This document shows, piece by piece, positions 52,569 to 60,901 of a DNA stretch of 64,000 nt. Origin of the DNA: Mycolicibacterium porcinum. GTDB lineage: Bacteria > Actinomycetota > Actinomycetes > Mycobacteriales > Mycobacteriaceae. Location of the stretch: positions 1-64,000 of the forward strand of contig MSTD01000017.1 in assembly GCA_001942045.1 (NCBI GenBank), in the 5' to 3' direction. Positions within the stretch are counted from its first letter, which is position 1. The number at the start of each line of letters is the position of its first letter. Under the pieces are notes generated by a model, which saw only the letters and a list, made by a program, of their open reading frames with translations, was not told where the DNA came from and ran no database searches. The translations under genes were made by a program, and so were the position numbers.

Positions 52569-53935
52569 GCGTCACCGAAAAATCCGATCTGGCAACAAAA
52601 GCCAACCGCCACCTGTGGGGGCACTTCGCCCGCCACGGGGAGGGCATCACACCGCCGATCATCACCCGCGGCGAAGGTGTCCACATCTTCGACGACAAGG
52701 GCAAGAGCTACATCGACGGGCTGTCCGGCCTGTTCGTCGTCCAGGTCGGCCACGGCCGCAAGGAACTTGCCGAAGCCGCGGCCAAGCAGGCCGAGAAACT
52801 GTCCTTCTTCCCGTTGTGGTCCTACGCCACGCCGCCGGCCATCGAACTGGCCGAGCGCGTGGCCAACTACGCACCGGGCGATCTGAACCGGGTGTTCTTC
52901 ACCACCGGAGGCGGCGAGGCCGTCGAAAGTGCGTGGAAACTGGCCAAGCAGTACTTCAAGCTGACCGGGAAACCCGGTAAGCACAAGGTGGTTTCGCGTG
53001 CCATCGCCTACCACGGCACCCCGCAGGGCGCCCTGGCGATCACCGGCATCCCGGCGTTCAAGGCGCCGTTCGAGCCGTTGACCCCCGGCGGCTTCCGCGC
53101 ACCGAACACCAACTTCTACCGCGCCCCCGCCGAATATGCCCACGACGAAAAGGTTTTCGGCCGCTACTGCGCCGATCGGATCGCCGAGGCCATCGAGTTC
53201 GAGGGGCCCGACACCGTGGCCGCGGTATTCCTCGAACCGGTACAGAACGCCGGTGGTTGCTTCCCGCCGCCGCCCGGATACTTCGAGCGGGTCCGCGAGA
53301 TCTGCGACGAGTACGACGTGCTGCTGGTGTCCGACGAGGTCATCTGCGCGTACGGCCGCATCGGATCGATGTTCGCCTGCGACGATTTCGGCTACGTGCC
53401 GGACATCATCACCAGCGCCAAGGGCCTGACGTCCGGCTACTCACCACTGGGCGCGATGGTGGCCAGCGACCGCCTGTTCGAGCCGTTCAACGACGGCAAG
53501 ACCACCTTCGGTCACGGGTACACCTTTGGCGGGCACCCGGTTTCGGCCGCGGTCGCCATGGCCAACCTCGACATCTTCGAGCGCGAGGGCATCAACGACC
53601 ACGTCAAGGAAGCCGCCCCGGCGTTCCGGGCCACCCTGGAGAAACTGTACGACCTGCCGATCGTCGGCGACGTCCGTGGCGAAGGATTCTTCTACGGCAT
53701 CGAACTGGTCAAGGACAAGACCACCAAGGAGACGTTCAACGACGAAGAGTCCGAGCGGCTGCTGCGCGGCTTCCTGACCCCGGCGCTGTGGGAGGCCGGG
53801 CTGTACTGCCGCGCCGACGACCGTGGCGACCCAGTGATCCAGCTGGCCCCGCCGCTGATCAGCGGGCAGGCCGAGTTCGACGCGATCTACGAGATCCTGC
53901 ACGGTGTGCTCACCGAGGCAGGAAAGCTGTTGTAA
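52565..53935 (+). CDS. Class III PLP aminotransferase, putrescine/omega-amino acid type (Rv3329-like)
   Basis: 456 residues. PLP-binding Lys in SAKGLTSGY (about 291), VVQVGHGRKEL and FTTGGGEAVESAWKLAKQY for phosphate binding, AYHGTPQGALAITG, LLVSDEVICAYGRIG with the Asp on the PLP ring. Resembles SpuC-like polyamine:pyruvate aminotransferases and Rv3329 of M. tuberculosis. It would turn putrescine into 4-aminobutyraldehyde, which the divergent dehydrogenase can oxidise. Start ATG 52565 within the Lrp stop codon. Confidence 0.9.
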   Translation: MSVTEKSDLATKANRHLWGHFARHGEGITPPIITRGEGVHIFDDKGKSYIDGLSGLFVVQVGHGRKELAEAAAKQAEKLSFFPLWSYATPPAIELAERVANYAPGDLNRVFFTTGGGEAVESAWKLAKQYFKLTGKPGKHKVVSRAIAYHGTPQGALAITGIPAFKAPFEPLTPGGFRAPNTNFYRAPAEYAHDEKVFGRYCADRIAEAIEFEGPDTVAAVFLEPVQNAGGCFPPPPGYFERVREICDEYDVLLVSDEVICAYGRIGSMFACDDFGYVPDIITSAKGLTSGYSPLGAMVASDRLFEPFNDGKTTFGHGYTFGGHPVSAAVAMANLDIFEREGINDHVKEAAPAFRATLEKLYDLPIVGDVRGEGFFYGIELVKDKTTKETFNDEESERLLRGFLTPALWEAGLYCRADDRGDPVIQLAPPLISGQAEFDAIYEILHGVLTEAGKLL

Positions 53936-53958
53936 CGACGGCGAACCGGCAGAACAAA

Positions 53959-53989
53959 CGGCCCTCTCCAGATTTCCTGGAGAGGGCCG
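53959..53989 (+). terminator. Hairpin terminator after the aminotransferase
   Basis: Perfect 13-bp stem CGGCCCTCTCCAG/CTGGAGAGGGCCG with a 5-nt loop, followed by a weak T-containing tail (ATTGTCTGT). It lies between the aminotransferase stop and the convergent exported protein gene, so it can act in both directions. The low T content is common for mycobacterial terminators. Confidence 0.82.
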
Positions 53990-54004
53990 ATTGTCTGTCA
54001 TGAC

Positions 54005-55285
54005 CTAACTGTCACTCCCGGCAGTGGCAGCGGCGCGGTGCTTGCCCGGCTTGGCCTTCAGCGCTTTGGTGACGTTGTCGCCAAGCTTCTTCAGACCGGA
54101 CTTCAGATCTGAGGCCGCCTTGTCCCCGATCTCCTTGACCGTCTTACCGATTCGTTCGGACGGCTTTGCGACCGCGGCCTTGGCACGCGGGGCCGACAGC
54201 GCCTTCGGGCTGTCTGACGCCGGCGCCGTGTCCGCAACACTGTCATCACCCACAGTCTCGTCCGGCGCCGCGCGCAACGCGGAAACCGGTGCGGCATCCA
54301 GGCTCGCCGCTGCCGGTGCATCCGCGGTGACGATCGGCGGCACCGGCACCGGCGTCGGAACCGGGTTGAGCGTGCCACCCAGTGCCTTCACCACGGCGTC
54401 GCGGGCGTTGACCAGGCCCTGGATCGGCCCGGTGATGTTGCCGAGGTTGAGGGGCAGTCGTACCTGGTTGCCGCTCAACAGGCCCGGATAGTGGAACACC
54501 AGCAGGGCGTTGATGGTCGGTCCGTAGCCGCCGTTGAGGACACCGTCGGCAATCGTGGCCGGCGCGTTGACGATTGCCGAAGCCACACCGATCGGATCGC
54601 CCTCCTTGCCCGCATCGATCACATCCTGGATGGCGGTACCCACCGAGCCCACCCCGCTCATCAATGGCGCGAAGATGCTCTCCGCGGTGAGCAAGATGGA
54701 CACGCCCTTCAACAGTCCGTTGCCCCACAGCGCGATCACCGCTTTCTGGGCATTCGCCAATGGATTCACGATCGAGTCCTTGATCGCCGTTGTCACGGGC
54801 AGGACGTTGGACATCACCCCGAGGAACCCGCCAGGTCCACCGAGCACACCGATGGGCAGATTCAGCAGGGTGTTCAGCGCACCCTCGACATCGAGGTCGG
54901 CCAGGTCCGCTCCGATCGTCTCGAACGCAGCCGGTACCGCGGTCTCGGCATTGGTGGCCGCCTTCTCGATGAACGTCTGCAGCGCCGTGGCGACGGCGGT
55001 CCCGTTCTTGGTCTGGTTCGCGACGATCGTTGCCAACAGCGGGGCCGGGTTCGCGTTGAACACGTTGACCAAGTTCTGGGCATTGGCAGCGGTCCGCTGG
55101 AACACGTTGGTGTACCACGTGATCGGATCAACGGTCGCCGTGAGCGACACCGCGGAATTCGAGACGCTGACTGGATGCAGGTCCCGCACATGGGGAGCGA
55201 CCGGATTGACCGGACTGAGGGCTATCGCCCCCGCGCCGGCGAGCGCAACCCCTGCTGTGAGATAGGAACGAACTGATACTTGCAC
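54005..55285 (-). CDS. Mycobacterial exported/surface protein, family copy 1
   Basis: 426 residues. The start codon GTG at 55285 gives VQVSVRSYLTAGVALAGAGAIALSPVNP, a signal-like hydrophobic N-terminus. The mature chain is Ala/Val/Leu-rich and low in charge for 300 residues (helical segments such as ATLVANQTKNGTAVATALQ). A Pro/Ala linker and a Lys-rich, disordered C-terminus (KKLGDNVTKALKAKPGKHR) follow. The second copy at 59379-60623 has the same plan. Longer frames extend into a conserved leader, which is better read as untranslated. Function unknown; probably cell envelope. Confidence 0.7.
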   Translation of the reverse strand: MQVSVRSYLTAGVALAGAGAIALSPVNPVAPHVRDLHPVSVSNSAVSLTATVDPITWYTNVFQRTAANAQNLVNVFNANPAPLLATIVANQTKNGTAVATALQTFIEKAATNAETAVPAAFETIGADLADLDVEGALNTLLNLPIGVLGGPGGFLGVMSNVLPVTTAIKDSIVNPLANAQKAVIALWGNGLLKGVSILLTAESIFAPLMSGVGSVGTAIQDVIDAGKEGDPIGVASAIVNAPATIADGVLNGGYGPTINALLVFHYPGLLSGNQVRLPLNLGNITGPIQGLVNARDAVVKALGGTLNPVPTPVPVPPIVTADAPAAASLDAAPVSALRAAPDETVGDDSVADTAPASDSPKALSAPRAKAAVAKPSERIGKTVKEIGDKAASDLKSGLKKLGDNVTKALKAKPGKHRAAATAGSDS

Positions 55286-55348
55286 TTGGCCTTCCCCTTG
55301 GACGCCGGTGTGATCTTGGACGTCAGAAAAGCTACTAAGAGGAACCTG
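55286..55348 (-). promoter_or_regulatory. Conserved 5' leader of surface protein copy 1
   Basis: On the minus strand, CAGGTTCCTCT (55348-55338) is followed by GTCCAAGATCACACC (55321-55307), with starts 27 nt apart, then the GTG start at 55285. The same order and exactly the same 27-nt spacing occur before surface protein copy 2. Could be promoter, 5' untranslated RNA element or, less likely, coding sequence. Confidence 0.7.
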
Positions 55349-55736
55349 AGAACTTCGAGATTTTTCGCAATGTCGCAACGAATCGGCGTGCGGGTCAGGG
55401 CCGCCCGCAATCGGTCCGCCTGATTGTTTCCCCAGGTCATTCACCCCTTTTGGGCGATGCGGACAACCTCGCAGGCATGGGCGACGAATTTAAGATCGCA
55501 ACTATCCGGAGGGTTTGATTGAAACCTGTTCTACCGGTCTGGAAAGTTAGCCATGCGCGCGCTGTTGCATCGCCTACCTGTACCGACGCTCCAGATCGAG
55601 ATCCCTGGACAGCGGCGGATTGGTAATGGTTCTCGTAAAGCCGGTCACATCGGCCGGCGAGGACCCCGTGATCCTAATATTGGCTCCGCACATAGCTTTT
55701 CGTCCCACCCTCGCGCCACCCGGCTAACCTGAGACC
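55349..55736. other. Intergenic region between surface protein copy 1 and the SMP-30-like gene
   Basis: 388 bases in the divergent region upstream of both genes, AT-richer than its neighbours (stretches such as TAATATTGG). No reading frame with good codon bias was found. It probably holds promoters for both genes. I see no further strong inverted repeats here. Confidence 0.45.
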
Positions 55737-56735
55737 GTGCCGCACAAGCCGCCCATCGATCCGGTCCGTTGGACTCCTCCTCCGGTCGACCCGTTACCCG
55801 AGTTCGGGCCCGCAGAACTGACCGTGGTGCCGATGCCGGGCGAGGGACCAGAGGACGTCGTCGCCGACAAATCCGGACAGCTGTGGACCGGGCTCGTGGA
55901 CGGCCGGATCGTGCGCGTCTCCCCCGATGGCGCCGCTGCCGTCCTCGCCGATACCGGCGGACGCCCACTCGGCCTGCACGTCGCGCATGACGGACGAGTG
56001 CTGATCTGCGACAGCCATCGCGGGTTGCTGGCATTGGATCCGGACAGCGGTGCGCTGTCCACACTCGTCGCGTCGGTAGATGGACGGCCACTGAAGTTCT
56101 GCTCCAACGTGACCGAAACAGCCGACGGAACAATCTATTTCACCGAGTCAACCAGCCGCTTTCGGTTCGAGCACTTCGACGGCGCCATCATGGAAGCCCG
56201 CGGCACCGGTGGGCTTTATCGACTGTCCACCGACGGCACCGTCACCGCACTCGTCGACGGCCTGTACTTCGCCAATGGGGTCACCGTCACCGCCGACGGA
56301 TCGGCGCTGGTGTTCGCCGAAACCCAGGGCCGCCGGTTGTCCAAGTACTGGCTGACCGGACCACAGGCCGGCGCAGTGACATCCCTGGCGGTGAACCTGT
56401 CCGGCATGCCGGACAACATCTCCACCGGGCCGGACGGGCGGATCTGGGTCGCGATGGTGAGCCCGATCATCCCCGCGGCCGAGCGGCTGGCGCCACTGGC
56501 GCCCGCACTGCGCCGGATGCTGTGGCGGCTACCGAAACCCCTGCTGCCGAAAATCAAGTCCCAGGTGTGGGTGGTGGCGTTCGACGCCGATACCGGACGC
56601 GCCGTCAGCGGTATCCAGATGCGACACAAGGACTTCGGTGTCGTCACCGGAGTCGTCGAGGCCGATGGTCGGTTGTGGATGTCGAGCATCGAGTTCCCCG
56701 CGTTGGCCTACACCGACATCGGGAGCACTTACTGA
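55737..56735 (+). CDS. SMP-30/strictosidine synthase-like beta-propeller protein
   Basis: 332 residues. Six-bladed propeller repeats: GPEDVVADKSGQLWTGLVDGRIVRV, GRPLGLHVAHDGRVLICDSHRGLLALD, NVTETADGTIYFTEST, ANGVTVTADGSALVFAE and MPDNISTGPDGRIWVAMVSP. Conserved Glu/Asn/Asp at blade starts suggest a Ca2+ site as in gluconolactonase/APMAP-type esterases. GTG start. Ends 7 nt past the end of the convergent MarR gene. Role unknown, possibly hydrolysis of a lactone or ester linked to the nearby regulators. Confidence 0.82.
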   Translation: MPHKPPIDPVRWTPPPVDPLPEFGPAELTVVPMPGEGPEDVVADKSGQLWTGLVDGRIVRVSPDGAAAVLADTGGRPLGLHVAHDGRVLICDSHRGLLALDPDSGALSTLVASVDGRPLKFCSNVTETADGTIYFTESTSRFRFEHFDGAIMEARGTGGLYRLSTDGTVTALVDGLYFANGVTVTADGSALVFAETQGRRLSKYWLTGPQAGAVTSLAVNLSGMPDNISTGPDGRIWVAMVSPIIPAAERLAPLAPALRRMLWRLPKPLLPKIKSQVWVVAFDADTGRAVSGIQMRHKDFGVVTGVVEADGRLWMSSIEFPALAYTDIGSTY

Positions 56736-57202
56736 CGCCGCGGGCGCCTCAGCGCGTCATTGATCCTTCTGGTGCCTGCGCCCATCGCCGTCACCTGGTC
56801 GCGGGTCAGGGGCGCCAGATAGTGCCGCCGGACCAACACGGCGTAGGTTCGCGCCACCGGTGTCAGGTAATCCCGCCCCTGCCTGGTGATCCCGACGACG
56901 ACGCCTCGCCCGTCTTCACGAATACGGAACCGCCGAACCAGACCGCGCTCCTCCAACCGGCGTACCTGCCATGTCACCCGGCTGGGCGCGAGAACCAAGG
57001 CCTCCGCCAGCACACCCATCCGGATCCACCGGTGCGAGCCGTTGTTGAGCAAAATCAACAGATGCACGTCAGGAACCGAGAGATCGTATTGGGCAGTCAG
57101 CGCGGCGTTGATCTCCCGGTAGAGCAGTTCGGCTGATTCCCCGAAGCGCTTCCACGTTAGCCACTCGTCGTGGCTGAGATCGTCAACCTCGAATGCCAGC
57201 AT
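56729..57202 (-). CDS. MarR-family regulator (copy A)
   Basis: 157 residues with a winged helix (MGVLAEALVLAPSRVTWQVRRLEERGLVRRFRIREDGRGVVVGITRQGRDYL). It shares with the MarR copy at 58356-58898 the order VxLxPxRVTxQVRRLE, then RTYAxxVRxHYLxPLxRxQ, so the two are paralogues. Overlaps the SMP-30-like gene tail to tail by 7 nt and is divergent from the AraC gene. Start ATG 57202. Confidence 0.85.
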   Translation of the reverse strand: MLAFEVDDLSHDEWLTWKRFGESAELLYREINAALTAQYDLSVPDVHLLILLNNGSHRWIRMGVLAEALVLAPSRVTWQVRRLEERGLVRRFRIREDGRGVVVGITRQGRDYLTPVARTYAVLVRRHYLAPLTRDQVTAMGAGTRRINDALRRPRRQ

Positions 57203-57310
57203 TGACCCGGGACCTCTCTCTCGCCCTGACGCACTCGAGATCTCAGCCCACACAGCGAATCCGGTCTATGCAGATTGGGACAGACCGGTCGCGCCCTACA
57301 CTGCTGGTCC

Positions 57311-58246
57311 ATGGACGTGCCGGCGGTCCGAACCCGGATCACGCAACTCGAGGATCTGAGCGACGCGGTCGCCGACGCCGGCCTCAGCGCGTTCCAGATG
57401 TCCCCCGAAGCGCCCAGTGGAAGCCTGGTACATGCCGCGCACGACGGCATCGCGTTCAGTACGGGCCGCTTCGACAGCCGGGTACAGATCCGTGGGCCGC
57501 TGTCCGAGAACGCACTGTCGATCGCCGTCGGCCTGCAGATCCCGCCGCGCAACCGCCTGCTCCTGCGAGAGATCGACTCGGGCGTCGTCACGGTTTTTCG
57601 CCCCGGTGACGAACAAGAAGCGTTTCACGACGTGAACTCCCTCTACGCCGTGGTTTCCCTCACTGAGGAAATGGTGGAACGCGAGGCAGAACGCCACGGA
57701 ATGAGACTTTCCCTCAAGGCTTTTCGGCACACGGCCATCCACCCTCAGCCGATGGCCCGGCCGCATCTAACCGCGATCTCGTCGTTTCTGACCCGCCTCC
57801 ATCAGGACGGCAGCCAGACCCAACTTCGCTCCGGCACATTCTCCGACATCGTTACGGCGTTCATCGGCCATTTCACCCAGACACCCGCCACTCTGCCGGT
57901 TCGCCAGCTCCGGCGCCGGCAGCGGATCGTCGAGTTCACCCGGATGCACATCGACCAGAATCTCGATGGCCGCCTGGACGTCGAACGGCTCGCTCAGCTG
58001 GCAGGCGTGTCCCGGCGGACCCTCGCCCGCGCGTTCCACGAGACGATCGGCGAGTCACCGCAGTCGTACATCGCCCGGATGCGCCTGCACCGCATCCGGT
58101 CCGACTTGCTGGCGGGCAACCTTCCGGGGATCACGATCGCTGACGTATCCAACCGGTGGGGTGTCAGCGAACTGGGCCGCATGTCGGCCCGGTACCGCGG
58201 CTGGTTCGGCGAACTGCCGTCGCAGACACTGCGGCGGAGTAGATGA
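57311..58246 (+). CDS. AraC-family transcriptional regulator
   Basis: 311 residues. The C-terminal 100 residues contain two HTHs: RLDVERLAQLAGVSRRTLARAFHETIGESPQSYIARMRLHRIRSDLL and ITIADVSNRWGVSELGRMSARYRGWFGELPSQTLRR. The N-terminal 190 residues are a beta-rich sensing domain of the AraC_binding_2 type. The Met at 57311 follows TGGTCC; the earlier frame start is weak. It sits between the two MarR paralogues, so a shared signal is possible. Effector unknown. Confidence 0.85.
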   Translation: MDVPAVRTRITQLEDLSDAVADAGLSAFQMSPEAPSGSLVHAAHDGIAFSTGRFDSRVQIRGPLSENALSIAVGLQIPPRNRLLLREIDSGVVTVFRPGDEQEAFHDVNSLYAVVSLTEEMVEREAERHGMRLSLKAFRHTAIHPQPMARPHLTAISSFLTRLHQDGSQTQLRSGTFSDIVTAFIGHFTQTPATLPVRQLRRRQRIVEFTRMHIDQNLDGRLDVERLAQLAGVSRRTLARAFHETIGESPQSYIARMRLHRIRSDLLAGNLPGITIADVSNRWGVSELGRMSARYRGWFGELPSQTLRRSR

Positions 58247-58355
58247 GCAAACCGTTGAGTTGAGCGATTCACGCGACGAAGGACGAGCAGACGCCTTATG
58301 GTGTGAGGCCTCAAGATCAATACATCAGCCAGGAGTTGCTGCATCTTGTCGGGAG

Positions 58356-58898
58356 ATGTCTGTGGCGAGCGTTGAAAAGGCAGGCCATGAGGCCCGCAAT
58401 CGGTTGGGGCGCAAAGAGTCTGGGGCAGCGTGGGCAGATGCCGACGATCTCGAGATCCTGAGTTGGCATGACTATCTGGACACCGCGATCCGCGCGTACC
58501 ACGCGCTCAACCGGGCGTTGCACACCGCTCACGCCCTGTCGTTGCTGGACGTCATACTGCTCGATTTCCTGATGAAGTCCCCCGACGGCACGGCGCGCAT
58601 GGGTGATCTGGCTCAGGCTGTGGTGTTGATGCCGGGCCGGGTGACCCAACAGGTCCGTCGTCTGGAAGCGCAAGGGTTGCTTCGTCGCACCACCAACGAC
58701 CGCGACCGGCGCAGCGTACTCGCCCAGATCACTCCCGCCGGCCGGTCTCGAATGCGCCTCGCGCTGCGCACGTACGCGGCGTGGGTTCGGATCCACTATC
58801 TCGATCCGCTGTCCCGCCGGCAGTTGACCGCTATCGGCGACAGCTGCCGACGGATCAGCACCGGACTCAAGGAATTGGGTATGCCGGGAGGCAAGTAA
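58356..58898 (+). CDS. MarR-family regulator (copy B)
   Basis: 180 residues with the winged helix MGDLAQAVVLMPGRVTQQVRRLEAQGLLRRTTNDRDRRSVLAQITPAGRSRM. It is a paralogue of MarR copy A (see shared VTxQVRRLE and HYLxPLxRxQ positions). An additional N-terminal 30 residues are hydrophilic. ATG 58356 behind GGGAG; GTG 58362 is a possible alternative. Next downstream is surface protein copy 2, whose regulator it may be. Confidence 0.83.
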   Translation: MSVASVEKAGHEARNRLGRKESGAAWADADDLEILSWHDYLDTAIRAYHALNRALHTAHALSLLDVILLDFLMKSPDGTARMGDLAQAVVLMPGRVTQQVRRLEAQGLLRRTTNDRDRRSVLAQITPAGRSRMRLALRTYAAWVRIHYLDPLSRRQLTAIGDSCRRISTGLKELGMPGGK

Positions 58899-59378
58899 CC
58901 GAACGCGACGCGACCACCTGCATTTATTCGCCGGCACCCCGGCTCGCCAGCTAGCGACGGTCGAACATGCCCGAGGAAGGTTCGAACCACGGTTGCCACT
59001 TGCACGAGCACGACCCCCAGCTAACGGTGCCCAAAAACGATCACGACTCACCTCGGCGTGAATGCAGTCAACCTCCATGGTGGGATATCTCCAGGTAAAC
59101 GGCCCTTGATCGGACCGGTGGCAACTTTCAACGCTCGATAGAACGAGTTCTAGAACACGGCACAGTAGTTGCGTTCTTAAATATCGGCCGAACGGTTTCT
59201 CATTGCTGACGCTCGCGTAGATCTGCGCTGATCAGCGGGATCAGCGCACACAGAGGCTTGCCGCGCGTTGCCACTTGGCGACGGGTTGGAAATTAGCCAT
59301 GAATTCATGCGCTTTCATCAGGTTCCTCTCAGGTACGTTCTGCGTGTCCAAGATCACACCTTCGAAGGAGGTGGCCCC
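58899..59378 (+). other. Intergenic region before surface protein copy 2, with inverted repeat and conserved leader
   Basis: 480 bases without a convincing gene. It contains a perfect inverted repeat TAGAAC-GA-GTTCTA at 59139-59152, a possible regulator site. It also holds the leader elements CAGGTTCCTCT (59319-59329) and GTCCAAGATCACACC (59346-59360), starts 27 nt apart, in front of an AAGGAGG ribosome-binding site at 59366-59372. Confidence 0.6.
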
Positions 59379-60623
59379 GTGCATGTAACTACTCGGTCCT
59401 GTCTGGCGACCGGCGTCGCACTCGTCGGCGCCGGCGCCATAGCGGTATCGCCGCTAGCCCCTGTTTCGCCGGCAGTGCCGGAAATGTTCACCCCGACAAC
59501 GCAATCCACCGCGGTCGACCTCACCGCCGCGGCCAATCCGCTCGCGGCATGGTCCGCAGTCCTCACGGCGGCTTTCGGCAACACGGCACGGATCGGCGGC
59601 GCTCTCGTCAGTGACCCGGCGCCCATCCTCCGCCAGGTGATCACCAACGACATCGGTTACGCCACGCTTGTGGGGACCGCGCTGACAGGCGCCGTGTCAG
59701 GACTGGCCACCGGTCTCACCACCGCGCTTCCTGCGGCGTTGCAGACGGTGATCGATGACATCAACACGGGTGACTACCAGCAGGCCGGGCTTGATGCCAT
59801 GAACATCATCTATTCGGTTGTCCCAGCCGCGTTCGCGCTGTTGGGTCTGGCGACCATCACGCCGACAATCACCCAGAACCTCGCCAATGCCACCCAAGCC
59901 GCGGTGGGCGGCGTGGTGGGAGGGTTCGTTCCGCTCCTCGGCACTATCCAGGGCACACTCGCCGCGGCCGGGGTCACCGCCCAGTCTGTGGCCGACTCCT
60001 TGGCGGCCGGCGATATCGCGGACGCTGTCCTACACCTCGTGAACACACCGGCGACATTGACCGGCGCCGTGCTCAACGGCTACACCTACGAGTTCTACGG
60101 GTCACCGACGACGTCCTGGGGCCTGCTCTCTTACGAACCGGGCAAGGCCGGCAGCATTCCCGCGTTCCTGGTCAACCTCCCGCGCGCGGTCAGGGACGCG
60201 ATCAAGCCCGCCGCCACCCCGGCCGCGGCGTCCGGTTCGGCTGTGACGCTCGACGTCGCCGCCGAACCGGTGGCCGAAAAGGCATCGGCGCCAGCGGAAC
60301 TCACAGACGCCGAGGAGACTCCCGTCACCGACGAGGCGCCGGCCCCGGCTACGCGCCAACTCGTGCGCAGCGGGCCCATCGGAACGCCGGGCGAAGCCGC
60401 CGCCACCGGCACTCCGCCCGGTACCGCGCAGGCCCAGGAGGCGGTCAGGAAGGTTGCCACCTCGGTATCCGACACGGTGGACTCCGCTGTCTCGAAGCTC
60501 AAGAAGGGTTTCAAGAACGGCTTCACGAAGCCTGCCAAGACGGGCAAGCACGCCAAGACCGCGAAGGCCGAAAAGTCTGACAACTCGTCCAACAGTGCGG
60601 GGGGTGGAGGTAGCGCCAGCTGA
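59379..60623 (+). CDS. Mycobacterial exported/surface protein, family copy 2
   Basis: 414 residues. GTG start at 59379, 7 nt after AGGAGG. VHVTTRSCLATGVALVGAGAIAVSPLAPVSP is the signal-like start, nearly the same as in copy 1. The mature part is hydrophobic-rich and helical to about residue 270, then Pro/Ala/Glu-rich. It ends in Lys-rich repeats (KKGFKNGFTKPAKTGKHAKTAKAEK) and a Gly/Ser tail. The Lys tail might bind the cell wall. Not assigned to a known family. Confidence 0.7.
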   Translation: MHVTTRSCLATGVALVGAGAIAVSPLAPVSPAVPEMFTPTTQSTAVDLTAAANPLAAWSAVLTAAFGNTARIGGALVSDPAPILRQVITNDIGYATLVGTALTGAVSGLATGLTTALPAALQTVIDDINTGDYQQAGLDAMNIIYSVVPAAFALLGLATITPTITQNLANATQAAVGGVVGGFVPLLGTIQGTLAAAGVTAQSVADSLAAGDIADAVLHLVNTPATLTGAVLNGYTYEFYGSPTTSWGLLSYEPGKAGSIPAFLVNLPRAVRDAIKPAATPAAASGSAVTLDVAAEPVAEKASAPAELTDAEETPVTDEAPAPATRQLVRSGPIGTPGEAAATGTPPGTAQAQEAVRKVATSVSDTVDSAVSKLKKGFKNGFTKPAKTGKHAKTAKAEKSDNSSNSAGGGGSAS

Positions 60624-60635
60624 TCCTTCACCTCC

Positions 60636-60667
60636 GGTCGGCCCCCTTTCCTCCAAGGGGGCCGACC
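60636..60667 (+). terminator. Hairpin terminator after surface protein copy 2
   Basis: Perfect 13-bp stem GGTCGGCCCCCTT/AAGGGGGCCGACC with a 6-nt loop, 12 nt after the surface protein stop. No poly-T tail follows. A simple intrinsic terminator or mRNA-end stabiliser. Confidence 0.82.
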
Positions 60668-60710
60668 CATGTGTTCGGCCAGACCGTTGACAGCTGGTTT
60701 ATCGTTTGTG

Positions 60711-60746
60711 CAGGGGGACGGCTCCTTCGGTGGTGTGATCTTGGAC
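60711..60746 (-). promoter_or_regulatory. Orphan third copy of the surface-protein leader
   Basis: Minus-strand GTCCAAGATCACACC (60746-60732) is followed by CGAAGGAG and a stretch resembling CCGTCCCCCTGCAC, parallel to the AAGGAGGTGGCCCCGTGCAT of surface protein copy 2. Spacing from the GTCC start to the expected start codon is 33 nt, as in copy 2, but the codon is CTG and a stop follows at once. It looks like a decayed start region of a lost paralogue. Confidence 0.55.
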
Positions 60747-60820
60747 AATCGCGCTTAACGGCTTGGTTCCGTCCCCCGCCCCATGCCTTGAACAAAGATC
60801 CAGGCTCCCCCGCGCCCAAG

Positions 60821-60856
60821 ATCACATTTGTCACAGAAACCACACGAGTCACAGCG
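60821..60856 (+). promoter_or_regulatory. Tandem 9-mer array resembling MtrA sites before dacB
   Basis: Four consecutive 9-mers with exact 9-nt period: ATCACATTT, GTCACAGAA, ACCACACGA and GTCACAGCG. The last is identical to the GTCACAGCG-like 9-mer described for mycobacterial MtrA, which binds direct repeats. The array ends 45 nt before the dacB ATG, so it could activate or repress this cell-wall gene. Confidence 0.6.
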
Positions 60857-60901
60857 TGGCTACGCGGAATCGCGTCGTCGCTCGCCTAATCTGCGCAGAC
60901 G

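Noticed and set aside
59139-59152. TAGAAC-GA-GTTCTA considered as a LexA/SOS box
   Set aside because: The mycobacterial SOS box needs TCGAAC with a 4-nt spacer and GTTCGA; spacing and outer bases differ. Kept only as an unassigned inverted repeat.
55532-59303. Short similarity TTAGCCATG upstream of both surface protein genes
   Set aside because: Only about nine bases, and in opposite orientation relative to the two genes; likely chance.
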